Shown here: positions 34,151 through 42,100 of the stretch, piece by piece
How positions within the stretch are numbered: position 1 is the stretch's first letter
How the letters are laid out: the number at the start of each line of letters is the position of its first letter
DNA from: Collinsella sp.
GTDB taxonomy: Bacteria > Actinomycetota > Coriobacteriia > Coriobacteriales > Coriobacteriaceae
Length of the DNA stretch: 64,000 nt
Assembly (NCBI GenBank): GCA_019413925.1
Contig: DXMY01000018.1
Span: 69,462-133,461, forward strand
Direction: 5' to 3'
Translations under genes and position numbers: made by a program
The notes under the pieces: generated by a model
Seen by the model: only the letters and a program-made list of their open reading frames with translations
Told to the model about the DNA's origin: nothing
Database searches by the model: none

Positions 34151-34173
34151 ACTACGTTATAGTCGTTATATAC
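34151..34173. promoter_or_regulatory. Operator-like site before the second EamA gene
   Basis: On the minus strand TGTATATAACG is followed by ACTATAACGTAG. It matches most positions of the site at 32877-32895 (TATAACG, CT, AT, ACGT). TTGAAA lies upstream as a possible -35. Confidence 0.45.
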
Positions 34174-34260
34174 ATTTTTCAAGGCACAAATCGGCAAACG
34201 GGAAATCTCTAGACAAAGGGAGTGTCCCGCCAGCCACGGTATCGTCGATGTTTTGGCAAT

Positions 34261-34408
34261 GTCAGCGAAAACCCGCCAGAGCGAGCAAGGTGCCTTGAAG
34301 TGAGGCGGCATTGACCTTCTGGTCATGCCGCCGAAGCTGAAAGGCAGATTGCCGCTCTGGCGGGTTTGCAGCGTCGAGCGGTTACGGCGTTTGGTAAAAC
34401 GCCGTAAC
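34261..34408. repeat. Structured intergenic element, copy B
   Basis: P1 pairs 34269-34283 with 34353-34367 (15 bp perfect), P2 is TGCCTT with AAGGCA, and P3 is GGCGGCA/TGCCGCC extended by TGACC-TTCT-GGTCA. The last hairpin, GTTACGGCGTTT with AAACGCCGTAAC (34381-34408), overlaps the last base of the SIS3 stop codon. Same plan as copy A, but all stems differ in sequence while pairing is kept. Confidence 0.8.
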
Positions 34409-35400
34409 TAATACTCAAGCTTCCACATGTAGCGGCGCGTCATGTAGTCCTTGTGGGTAACGGCAGAGAGAGCGCGCATGTACACGTTGTTGAGAATCGG
34501 GGCAAAGATCAGGTGGTTGAAGTACTCGCTCACGCTGTCCTTGATGTCGTTGAGGCCGAGCTCCTTGGCGTCGAGCTGATAGACGTGCTCGCCACCGTAC
34601 TGGTTGACGAAGCGGATGCCGCGCTCGTCATTGCAGCGGCTGCGGCCGACGCTGATGAGCTGGAACAGCGAGGTGCGCTTGTCCAGAATCTCGAAGGGGC
34701 CGTGGAAGAAGTCGCAGGTGTTGATGGTGCAGGAGTCGATCTGCAGCATCTCCTGCACGTTGCAGATGCTAAAGACGTAGGCGGCACCGAAGAGCGGACC
34801 CTGGGCCATGACGTTGATGCAAGGCTTGTCGGCGTTCTGCTCGGCCCACTTAGCAGCGAGAGGACGGGTGTACTCGACGGCCTTGCGATAGATGGGGTCG
34901 ACCAAGTCGAACGCGGCCATAGCGGTCTCGTACTCGGCATAGCCCTCGGTCTGCTGCGTGAGCTCCATGGCGATCATGGTCACGACGGCGGAGTTGGTGC
35001 GGCCCATGCAGGACTCGTCGACGGCCAAGCTGTCGTACTGGATCTTGTAGTCGCAGACCTCGGTGAGGCCGGACTCGTCAACATAGATGGCGATGGTGCT
35101 GGCGCCGTGGTCCTTGGCGACCTGGGCGGCGACGATGGTCTCCTTGGTGCCGCGCATGGACACGACGACGGCCAGGGTGTTCTCGTTGACGTAGGCAGGG
35201 GTTGCGTGCACGAACTCGTTGCTGGTGTAGCTGGAGCTCACGACCTGCGTAGCCTCGTGCTCCATAAAGTACTGAGCAGGATAGTTGCCGCCGTTGGATC
35301 CGCCAGCGCCGATCCACACGACGCGCCTGATGCCGCCCTTGTCTGCCTTGTCAGCCAAAACCTGGGAGACGACATCCTTAACCTGTTCCTGAGTAGTCAT
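34408..35400 (-). CDS. FrlB-like SIS domain protein with altered active-site motifs (SIS3)
   Basis: A 330-residue double-SIS protein, paralogous to SIS1 and SIS2 (ends TRRYMWKLEY, almost the same as SIS2). The phosphate/sugar words are changed: GAGGSNGGNYPAQYF (31-45), VSMRGTKET (80-88) instead of SxSGxT, and CDFFHGPFE (229-237) instead of GEYFHGPFE, so the usual catalytic Glu position is Asp. It may use a different substrate or have lost isomerase activity. It is divergent from gntR3 with a 205-bp gap carrying repeated ATACANGTTA words, so this pair forms a third regulator/SIS module. The start has AAAGG 12 bases upstream, a weak site. Confidence 0.83.
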   Translation of the reverse strand: MTTQEQVKDVVSQVLADKADKGGIRRVVWIGAGGSNGGNYPAQYFMEHEATQVVSSSYTSNEFVHATPAYVNENTLAVVVSMRGTKETIVAAQVAKDHGASTIAIYVDESGLTEVCDYKIQYDSLAVDESCMGRTNSAVVTMIAMELTQQTEGYAEYETAMAAFDLVDPIYRKAVEYTRPLAAKWAEQNADKPCINVMAQGPLFGAAYVFSICNVQEMLQIDSCTINTCDFFHGPFEILDKRTSLFQLISVGRSRCNDERGIRFVNQYGGEHVYQLDAKELGLNDIKDSVSEYFNHLIFAPILNNVYMRALSAVTHKDYMTRRYMWKLEY

Positions 35401-35438
35401 CGTGCATCAGCCTTTCTTCTCGTTTGATGCTCTTGATG

Positions 35439-35460
35439 GCATACAAGTTACATACATGTT
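35439..35460. promoter_or_regulatory. Operator-like direct repeat, SIS3 side
   Basis: GCATACAAGTTACATACATG plus TT: two ATACA(A/T)GTT halves spaced 11 bp. The same 22-bp pattern recurs at 35578-35599. Confidence 0.6.
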
Positions 35461-35577
35461 TTGGTTATGTCGACTAGTTGTATGCTATATTTGTCTTAGA
35501 TATTTTGCTGGTAAAGTTTTCGGCAATCCATTATCAGCGGTTTTGTTGTCATGTTGGATACATGCTTGGTTCAGTAA

Positions 35578-35599
35578 GCATACAGGTTAGATACAGGTT
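35578..35599. promoter_or_regulatory. Operator-like direct repeat overlapping the gntR3 ribosome site
   Basis: GCATACAGGTTAGATACAGG plus TT, matching the site at 35439-35460 at 18 of 22 positions. The AGGTT of the second half also serves as the ribosome-binding region of gntR3. Confidence 0.6.
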
Positions 35600-35605
35600 G
35601 GTCGC

Positions 35606-36328
35606 ATGAATGCTTCGTCTAAAAAGAAACTGGCCCAATACGAGCGCTTGGCGGGCATGCTGCGCGACCGCATCGCCGCCGGCACCTACGCGCGCGGAGA
35701 CAAACTGCCGTCCGAGATGGAACTCATGGACGAATCGGGTCTGTCGCGCAGCACCGTGCGCCACGCGCTTAAGGTGTTAGTTGACGAGGGCCTGGTGCGC
35801 ACCGAGCGCGGACGTGGCACCTTTGTGGCCGACACGCCCGCGCTCCACGAGAACAACCTGGTGTTTTCGAGCTATACGACACAGGTCCAGGGTCAGGGCA
35901 TGAAGCCCACCACGCGCACCGTGGACTCGGGCTTTGCCAAGGCGGCCGGCAGCATAGCCAAGTTCTTTGACGCCGCCGCGGGCAGCAAGCTCGTCAAACT
36001 TGTCCGCCTGCGCTACCTGGACGATGCGCCGCTGTGTCTGGAGACCACCTATTTGCCGCCAAGCTTTGGGTCGCTCATCGATCGCGATATCAACGGTTCG
36101 CTCTACGCCACGCTGCGCCAGGAATTCCATCGCGCGCCGGCACAGGGGCACAAGACCTTTGAGGTATGCTATGCCTCGCAAAACGAGGCATTTTTGCTCA
36201 ACGTTGAGCGCGGGCAGGCGCTGATCCTGATCACCGACTACGTCTACGACACCGACGGCCGCCCGCTCCATGTCTCCAAGCGCATCCAACGCACCGACCG
36301 CGCCAAATACACCGAACCCATCGGCTAA
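35606..36328 (+). CDS. GntR/HutC-family regulator with UTRA domain (GntR3)
   Basis: A 240-residue repressor. GntR winged helix at 10-78 (LAGMLRDRIAAGTYARGDKLPSE region, then GLSRSTVRHALKVLVDEG and TERGRGTFV), UTRA domain at about 90-235 with LRYLDDAPLCLETTYLP. It is more distant from GntR1 and GntR2 than they are from each other: the helix 3 word is SRSTVRHAL rather than RITVRRA. The ATG at 35606 follows AGGTTGG. It is divergent from SIS3 and both promoters share the gap with two matching 22-bp operator-like sites, so it very likely controls SIS3 and itself. Confidence 0.9.
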   Translation: MNASSKKKLAQYERLAGMLRDRIAAGTYARGDKLPSEMELMDESGLSRSTVRHALKVLVDEGLVRTERGRGTFVADTPALHENNLVFSSYTTQVQGQGMKPTTRTVDSGFAKAAGSIAKFFDAAAGSKLVKLVRLRYLDDAPLCLETTYLPPSFGSLIDRDINGSLYATLRQEFHRAPAQGHKTFEVCYASQNEAFLLNVERGQALILITDYVYDTDGRPLHVSKRIQRTDRAKYTEPIG

Positions 36329-36363
36329 CCACCGCAAAGGGGACAGGCACCTTCGTGGTGGTT
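36327..36363. repeat. REP-like hairpin, AACCACC stem (copy 3, diverged)
   Basis: AACCACCGCAAA, loop GGGGACAGGCACC, TTCGTGGTGGTT. One change is compensated as a G-T wobble and one gives a mismatch. It fills the whole gap between the convergent gntR3 and GNAT genes and ends at the base before the GNAT stop codon. Confidence 0.85.
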
Positions 36364-36945
36364 TTAGGCGAGGAGGTCGGGGAACCAGGTCGGTTTGGGT
36401 TGGTTGGGCGTGCGCTCGGCTAGAACCAGCTCCATCCAGCACATGTCGTACCAGCGGCCGAACTTTTGGGCGCAGCGGTCGAAGGCACCCACCAGGCGAT
36501 ACCCCATATGGGCATGGAAGTCCTGGCTGTTGTGCGTCAGATACTCGTCGTCTTTGTCGTGCGGTACGGCGATGAGCGCACACATGTTGGTGATGCCCAT
36601 CGCGACCAGGCACTGCTTGAGCGCATCGTGTAGCTTGCGGCCCAGCCCGCCGTGGCGCACGTCGCGCGCCAGGTAGATCGACGTCTCGACCGACCAGTCA
36701 TAGGCCTCGCGGCTGTTAAGCGCGCTCACATAGGCATAGCCCACTGGGTGCCCGTCCAGCTCCATCACCAAATACGGGTAGCGCTTGAGCGTACGCTCGA
36801 TGCGCCCGGCGAACTCCTCAACGCTCGGCACCTCGTATTCGCAGGTTATCGCCGTCTCGCGTACATACGGCTCATAAATGGCAAGCAACGCCGCCGCATC
36901 ATCGGGCGTCGCCAGGCGAATCGTCGGCTCGGACATCTCGGGCAT
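36364..36945 (-). CDS. GNAT acetyltransferase, phosphinothricin acetyltransferase-like
   Basis: A 193-residue acetyltransferase of the PAT/YncA group. It has IRLATPDDAAALLAIYEPYV at the start, the family segment ITCEYEVPSVEEFAGRIE, the acetyl-CoA motif RHGGLGRKLHDALK, and the C-terminal MGYRLVGAFDRCAQKFGRWYDMCWME. Relatives N-acetylate the glutamate analogue phosphinothricin, methionine derivatives or other small amines; the natural substrate here is unknown. I use the ATG at 36943-36945 behind GGGAGGGG; ATG three codons later is possible. It lies downstream of the broken threonine aldolase, past a terminator. Confidence 0.88.
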   Translation of the reverse strand: MPEMSEPTIRLATPDDAAALLAIYEPYVRETAITCEYEVPSVEEFAGRIERTLKRYPYLVMELDGHPVGYAYVSALNSREAYDWSVETSIYLARDVRHGGLGRKLHDALKQCLVAMGITNMCALIAVPHDKDDEYLTHNSQDFHAHMGYRLVGAFDRCAQKFGRWYDMCWMELVLAERTPNQPKPTWFPDLLA

Positions 36946-36966
36946 ACAACCCCTCCCCCACAAAAG

Positions 36967-37009
36967 CAAAGGCCGCCCTGCGCCAAACCCAGGCGTAGGG
37001 CGGCCCCTC
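36967..37009 (-). terminator. Terminator after the threonine aldolase locus
   Basis: On the minus strand GGGCCGCCCTACGCC pairs with GGCGCAGGGCGGCC around TGGGTTT, followed by TTTGCTTTT. Confidence 0.85.
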
Positions 37010-37023
37010 GTCATTACATCAAG

Positions 37024-38049
37024 CTACAGGACAGCCGCCAGCGCGTCGATGTCCTCCTGCGTCGTGGCCCAGCTGGTGCAAAAACGCACCACGGTGTGGG
37101 TCTCGTCGTACTTTTCCCAGTACTCGATCGAGGCGTGCTCGCGAATGCGGGCCATGTCCTCGTTGGGCAAAATCACAAACTGCTGGTTGGTGGGCGTCTC
37201 CAAGAAGAACTGGTAGCCGCGCTCGTGCAGCACGCGACGCAGCGCCTGCGCCGTCTCGATCGCCTGGCGACCAATCTCAAAATACAGGCCATCGGTAAAG
37301 AGCGCCTCAAACTGCACGCCCGTCAGGCGGCCCTTGGCAAGCAACGCTCCGTGCTGTTTAATGCGCGGAATGGGATGTGCCGGAGCGTGCATGCCGCAAA
37401 ACACCACAGCCTCACCGCAAAGCGCACCGCACTTGGTGCCGCCGATGTAGAACACGTCTCACAACTGCGCTAGCTCGGGCAGGGTAATGTCGCACTCATC
37501 GGCTGTCAGCGCATAAGCCAGGCGCGCACCATCCACAAACAGCGGAATCTGGCGCCTCTGGCACACCGCATGAATCGCCGCGAGCTCGGCCTTGGAGTAC
37601 AGCGTGCCGTACTCGGTCGACATGCTCACATACACGGCACCCGGGAACACCGTGTGCTCGTAGCTCTCGTTTTCGTAGAACACCTGGATATAGTTTTCGA
37701 GATCCTCGGCATGCATCTTGCCCTCGTAGCCGGGAATGGTAAGCACCTTGTGGCCGCCAAACTCGATGGCACCAGCCTCGTGGCAGGCAACGTGACCGGT
37801 CTCGGCGGCAACGACGCCCTCGTAGGGCGCGAGCAGCATGTCAATCACCGTCGCGTTGGCCTGCGTGCCGCCTACCAGGAAAAATACGTCGGCATCGGGA
37901 GCCTGACAGGCCTCGCGGATAAGCTGCTTGGCACGCTCGGTGTGTGCATCGGTACCGTAGCCGGGCTGCGGCTCCATGTTGGTGTCGACGAGCGCCTGCA
38001 GCACTGCCGGATGTGCGCCGTGGGAATAGTCGTTGTTGAACGCGAGCAT
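37024..38049 (-). pseudogene. ltaA: Low-specificity L-threonine aldolase interrupted by an in-frame TGA
   Basis: A PLP enzyme that splits threonine to glycine and acetaldehyde. Read in one frame from the ATG at 38047-38049 it gives 341 codons with family features: AFNNDYSHGAHPAVLQAL, the GGTQANATVIDM segment, ETGHVACHEAGA and the PLP-lysine motif FYIGGTK. A TGA at 37459-37461 stops translation after LPELAQL, four codons before FYIGGTK, so the PLP lysine is lost from the first product. The frame is intact on both sides, so it is a single nonsense change. It is either a recent pseudogene or a sequence error. No stem-loop typical of a selenocysteine insertion signal is apparent after the TGA. 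Confidence 0.85.
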
Positions 38050-38094
38050 GGCAATCCTCTCTTACCAGGTATCGGCCAGATGATTCAGGTGGGG

Positions 38095-38958
38095 CTATTG
38101 TACGCCGTGAGGATAGGCAATGCGTGCGGCAAGGCACTCAAGTGCCAACACCAGGGCAAAGCCGCAGCTCACGTCAGTCAAAAAGTGCGCACCGATCACG
38201 ATGCGGCCAAAGGCGACGAGCGCCGCAACCACCGCAGCGACCCAAAAGACCACGCGGCGGCGCGACGGCTTTTCCTTAAAGGCCGTCGCGGGAAGCCCGG
38301 CGAGCATAAGGCCGATCGCCGCGTGTGCCGTGTGTCCGCTCGCAAACGACTTAAAGCCGTCCTTGATCACGCCAGCGGCGATATAGGCCCATTTGTCGGG
38401 ATTGCCGATCACCCACCACGGCTGAAAATCGAGCCCCTGCGTCACCTCGATCACGCGCATGCGCGGGCGCGACCACAGCGGCTTGACGATCACATTGAGG
38501 ATGATGGCTTGGGCGACCCACACGGCAAGCACCATCAACGCCCAGCGTGTGAGCTCGTCAGGCTCGGTATTGCGCGTAAGGCGATAGACGATAAGATTGG
38601 CGGCGATGACCAGTACAAACGTCAGCACCAACTGAGCTGCGACGAGTTTGCCGCCGACCCGCAGGGACGAGATGATCTCGTAGCCGGCCAGGCCGACGTT
38701 AACGAGGATGCCGAGCGCGGCGAGCCATTTGCTCCCCCTGGAGTCGGGACGCACCGCGCGCACGAGCATAACGCCCGCGATGCTCGCCGTCAGCTCGAAC
38801 GGCAGCTCGCCGGCGGCCTCGATAAAGCGACCGTACATGCTGGCGATGTTGAACAGCGCGCTCGAGATCTGGTAATCGAAGAAGCTGCCCACGCCCAGAC
38901 AAAGGCACAGAACAACCGCGATGGCAGCGGCGTCTTTCTTGTAGATGTATCCGAACAT
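38095..38958 (-). CDS. PAP2 superfamily membrane phosphatase
   Basis: A 287-residue integral membrane phosphatase. The three PAP2 signature parts are present in order: KPLWSRPRMR, SFASGHTAHA with the catalytic His, and FGRIVIGAHFLTDV with the second His and Asp. About seven membrane helices. Members hydrolyse lipid phosphates such as phosphatidate or undecaprenyl pyrophosphate. A leader of two helices and a lysine-rich start (MFGYIYKKDAA) precede the core. The ATG at 38956-38958 has AAAGGAAAG upstream. It is 45 bp upstream of the threonine aldolase locus and may be co-transcribed with it. Confidence 0.87.
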   Translation of the reverse strand: MFGYIYKKDAAAIAVVLCLCLGVGSFFDYQISSALFNIASMYGRFIEAAGELPFELTASIAGVMLVRAVRPDSRGSKWLAALGILVNVGLAGYEIISSLRVGGKLVAAQLVLTFVLVIAANLIVYRLTRNTEPDELTRWALMVLAVWVAQAIILNVIVKPLWSRPRMRVIEVTQGLDFQPWWVIGNPDKWAYIAAGVIKDGFKSFASGHTAHAAIGLMLAGLPATAFKEKPSRRRVVFWVAAVVAALVAFGRIVIGAHFLTDVSCGFALVLALECLAARIAYPHGVQ

Positions 38959-38997
38959 GCTTTCCTTTCGGTCGGACGAAGGGTCGACCCGCAACGT

Positions 38998-39103
38998 GGT
39001 GGGACAAAGTTATCAGTAGTTTTTGTCCCAGGGTCGCTCGCGTTGACAGGCTCGATGCGACTATCGCACCTGGGACAAAAACTACTGATAACTTTGTCCC
39101 ACC
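38998..39103. repeat. Very long perfect hairpin, 35-bp arms
   Basis: 38998-39032 and 39069-39103 are perfect inverted copies around a 36-nt loop. Each arm is itself near-palindromic (GGGACAAA to TTTGTCCC). The GGGACA words recall the REP-like units but the arrangement differs. It fills the gap between mfd and the PAP2 gene and would also act on mfd transcripts as a 3' structure. Confidence 0.88.
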
Positions 39104-39113
39104 GGCTTACTTG

Positions 39114-42100
39114 TTAGTCGTCGTCGCTGGCACCCAGCTGTTGCAGCAGCATGAGCGCCGCGGCCACGGGGCCGGTGCCGTCGTTGGCATCGAGGCCACG
39201 GCCCAAGCCGCTGCCCGCGCCGGCGCCCGCCTTGTAGGGCACCGACAGCTTGCGGCTCTTGGGGAAGTTCACCGCGCCATAGCGGGTCTTAAGCTCAAAG
39301 GCCACCTTCTTGGGCACGTCTACGCCCAAAAACGTGATGCGGCCGCCACTGAGCGTGACGCTCTCGAGCCCCAGGCGCTCGCCGCGAATGCGGATGCGCG
39401 CGCGATTGAACAGGTTGAGTCCCGCCAACGGCAGCTCGCCATGCGCGGCCTCGGTCTCTTCCTGCACCTCGTCGATGCTCTCCAGGTCCTCGGCCGCTGC
39501 GAGCTTACGGTACACGAGCACGCGCTGGTCCACCGCCGGCAGGTACTCCTCGGACAAGAAGTAGTCGGCCGGCAGGTTAATACCTACGCTCGCCGCCTCC
39601 ACGCCGGCGTCGTCATCGCCGCGCGCCTCGGCTACCGCCTGGCCCAACATCTGCGTAAACAGGTCAAAGCCCACGCTCGACAAGTTGCCGTGCTGCTCGG
39701 CGCCCATAAGCGAACCGGCGCCGCGGATCTCCAGGTCGCGCATGGCGATACGCATGCCGCTGCCCAGGTCCTGGAACTCGGACAGTGCAGTCAGGCGCGC
39801 CGTGGCCTCCTCGGTAAGCGGCAGCTCGCCCGGGAACATAAAGTATGCGTAGGCCTGCGTGGCAGAGCGACCCACACGGCCCTTGAGCTGGTAGAGCTGC
39901 GCCAGACCCAGGCGCTGTGAGTCCTCGATGATCAGCGTGTTGGCGGTCGCGTTGTCGATGCCGCTCTCCACGATGGTCGTGGCGATGAGCACGTCGATCT
40001 TTTTGGTCGCGAACTCGATCATCACGTCCTCGACCTCGCGCGGACTCATCTTGCCGTGCGCCACGCCCACGCGCGCCTCGGGCGCGGCCTCGTGCACGCG
40101 CGCCACGGCGTCGTCGATGGTCTTGACGCGGTTGGACACGTAGTACACCTGGCCGCCGCGACCCACCTCCAGGCGAATCGCCGCGCTCACCACATCGGGG
40201 TCGTACTCCCCCACGTGCACGATCACGGGACGACGCCCGGTCGGTGGCGTGGTAATCAGGCTCATGTCGCGCACGCCGCTCGTGGCCATCTGCATGGTTC
40301 GCGGAATCGGCGTTGCCGAAAGCGTGAGCACGTCAATCTGCTCACGCAGGTTCTTGAGCTGCTCCTTGTGCTGCACACCAAAGCGCTGCTCTTCGTCGAT
40401 GATCACCATGCCCAGGTTCTTGGGGTTCACGTCGGCAGAAAGCAAGCGGTGCGTGCCGATGAGCACATCAATCGTGCCCTCGGCAAACGCTTTAAGCGCG
40501 CGCTTTTGCTGCGCCGGGGTGCGGAAGCGGCTGAGCACTTCGACCTCGAGGCCAAACGGGGCAAAGCGCTCAAAGAACGTCTCGTAGTGCTGCTGGGCCA
40601 GAATGGTCGTGGGGCAGAGCACCATGACTTGGCGGCCGGAGTCCACGCACTTAAACGCCGCGCGCAGGGCAACCTCGGTCTTGCCGAAACCCACGTCGCC
40701 GCACAGCAGGCGGTCCATGGGCTTGGGCGCCTCCATGTCGGCCTTGATGTCGGCAATGGCCTCCAGCTGGTCGCGCGTCTCGTCGTAGGGGAAGCTCTCC
40801 TCCATCTCGATCTGCTCGGGCGTATCGGGCGGACAGGCGATACCGGTAATCGACGAGCGGCGCGTATACAGGTCGACCAGGTCAAACGCCAGCTTTTTGG
40901 CGTTCTTGCGTGCCTTGTTGGTGGCACGCGTCCAGTCGGCGGTATTGAGCCTGGTCAGGCGCGGCTTGTCGCCGTCGGGGCCAACATAGCGCGTGATGCG
41001 GTCGACCTGCTCGAGCGGCACGTAGAGCTTGTCGCCGTCGGCATATTCCAGCAAAAAGTAGTCGCGTTCCTTGCCGCCCACTTCCTGGCGCGCGATCTCG
41101 CTAAAGAGCGCGATGCCGTGGGTGGCGTGCACCACGTAATCGCCCGGCTTAAACGGGAAGGTGATCTGCGTAATGTCAACCTTGCGGCGGCTGCGCGCGC
41201 GGTTGGCATCCATGCGGGCGTTGAGGTCGGCGATCGAGAACACTGCCAGGTTGGCATCGGGCACCACCACGCCCTGCGGCAGGGCGGCATCGACAAAGGT
41301 TACGCGTCCGCGCGAGATGGTGGGCACGGCGGCACCGGCGGCAGCCTGGGCGGCACCCGCCTCGAGTGAGCGGGCGTTGAGCGCATCTGCCTTGCGCTCG
41401 CGAATGGAAGCATGGGCCTCCTGGCGGGCGGCACGGTCGGCAGAATCCGCCGCCGCCACGCGTACACGGTCGCCGATAACACCGGCGTTTTCGGGCGCGG
41501 CCGTCAGCGACTCCTCAAAGGTAACGCCCTCATCGCCAAAGGTGAGCTCCATCGACTCGCGCGCACCGCGGTCGGGAATGGCAAACACGCAGGCGTAGCG
41601 CTTGCCCACGACCTCCTGGATACGCGTCATAAAACGGTTGTCCGAGCCTGCGATGGCCGGCTGCTCAATCTTGAGCTCGGCCGTCACCGCACCGCCGGCA
41701 CGGATGAGGCTCACGTAGTTCAGGCGCTGCTGGGCACCAAAGTCGAGCTGCTGGGCGCGCACGTACAGGCCGTCCAGACGGTCGACCCCCGCCTCGCCGG
41801 CACGCGCCTCGATATCCTCGTAAGCGCGCAGGCAGTCATCGAACAGCGAGCGCGGCTCGGACAGCACCACGAGTGCCTTGCCGCTCACATGCGACAGCGG
41901 GCTCACGGTCTGGCCGTACATAACCGGCAAAAAGCGGTCGAGCTCGGGCGTGACGATGCGCGCGTCCACCATCTCGAGCAGCGCCGCCAGTTTGCTGTCG
42001 TCCTGACTGGCGCGATAGAGCGCCACGTGCATGTTGTGGACGGCATCGTCGGTAAGCGCCAGCTCACGGCAGGGGAAGATCTCGATGCTGTCCTCGTTGC

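Noticed and set aside
34453..35427. 324-codon open frame antisense to SIS3
   Set aside because: Same reason: low-complexity shadow; the opposite strand has an obvious SIS protein with operator sites.
17861..36363. Explaining the GGGGACAGG hairpins only as transcription terminators
   Set aside because: Several lack a T-run on the side needed, some lie in leaders or within an operon, and the loop is conserved, which terminators do not require.
37459..37461. TGA as a selenocysteine codon
   Set aside because: Homologues do not have Cys at this site as far as I know, and no SECIS-like hairpin follows.
37024..38049. Two separate small threonine aldolase genes
   Set aside because: Both parts are in one frame separated by one TGA, and the second part starts inside the conserved core with no ribosome site.
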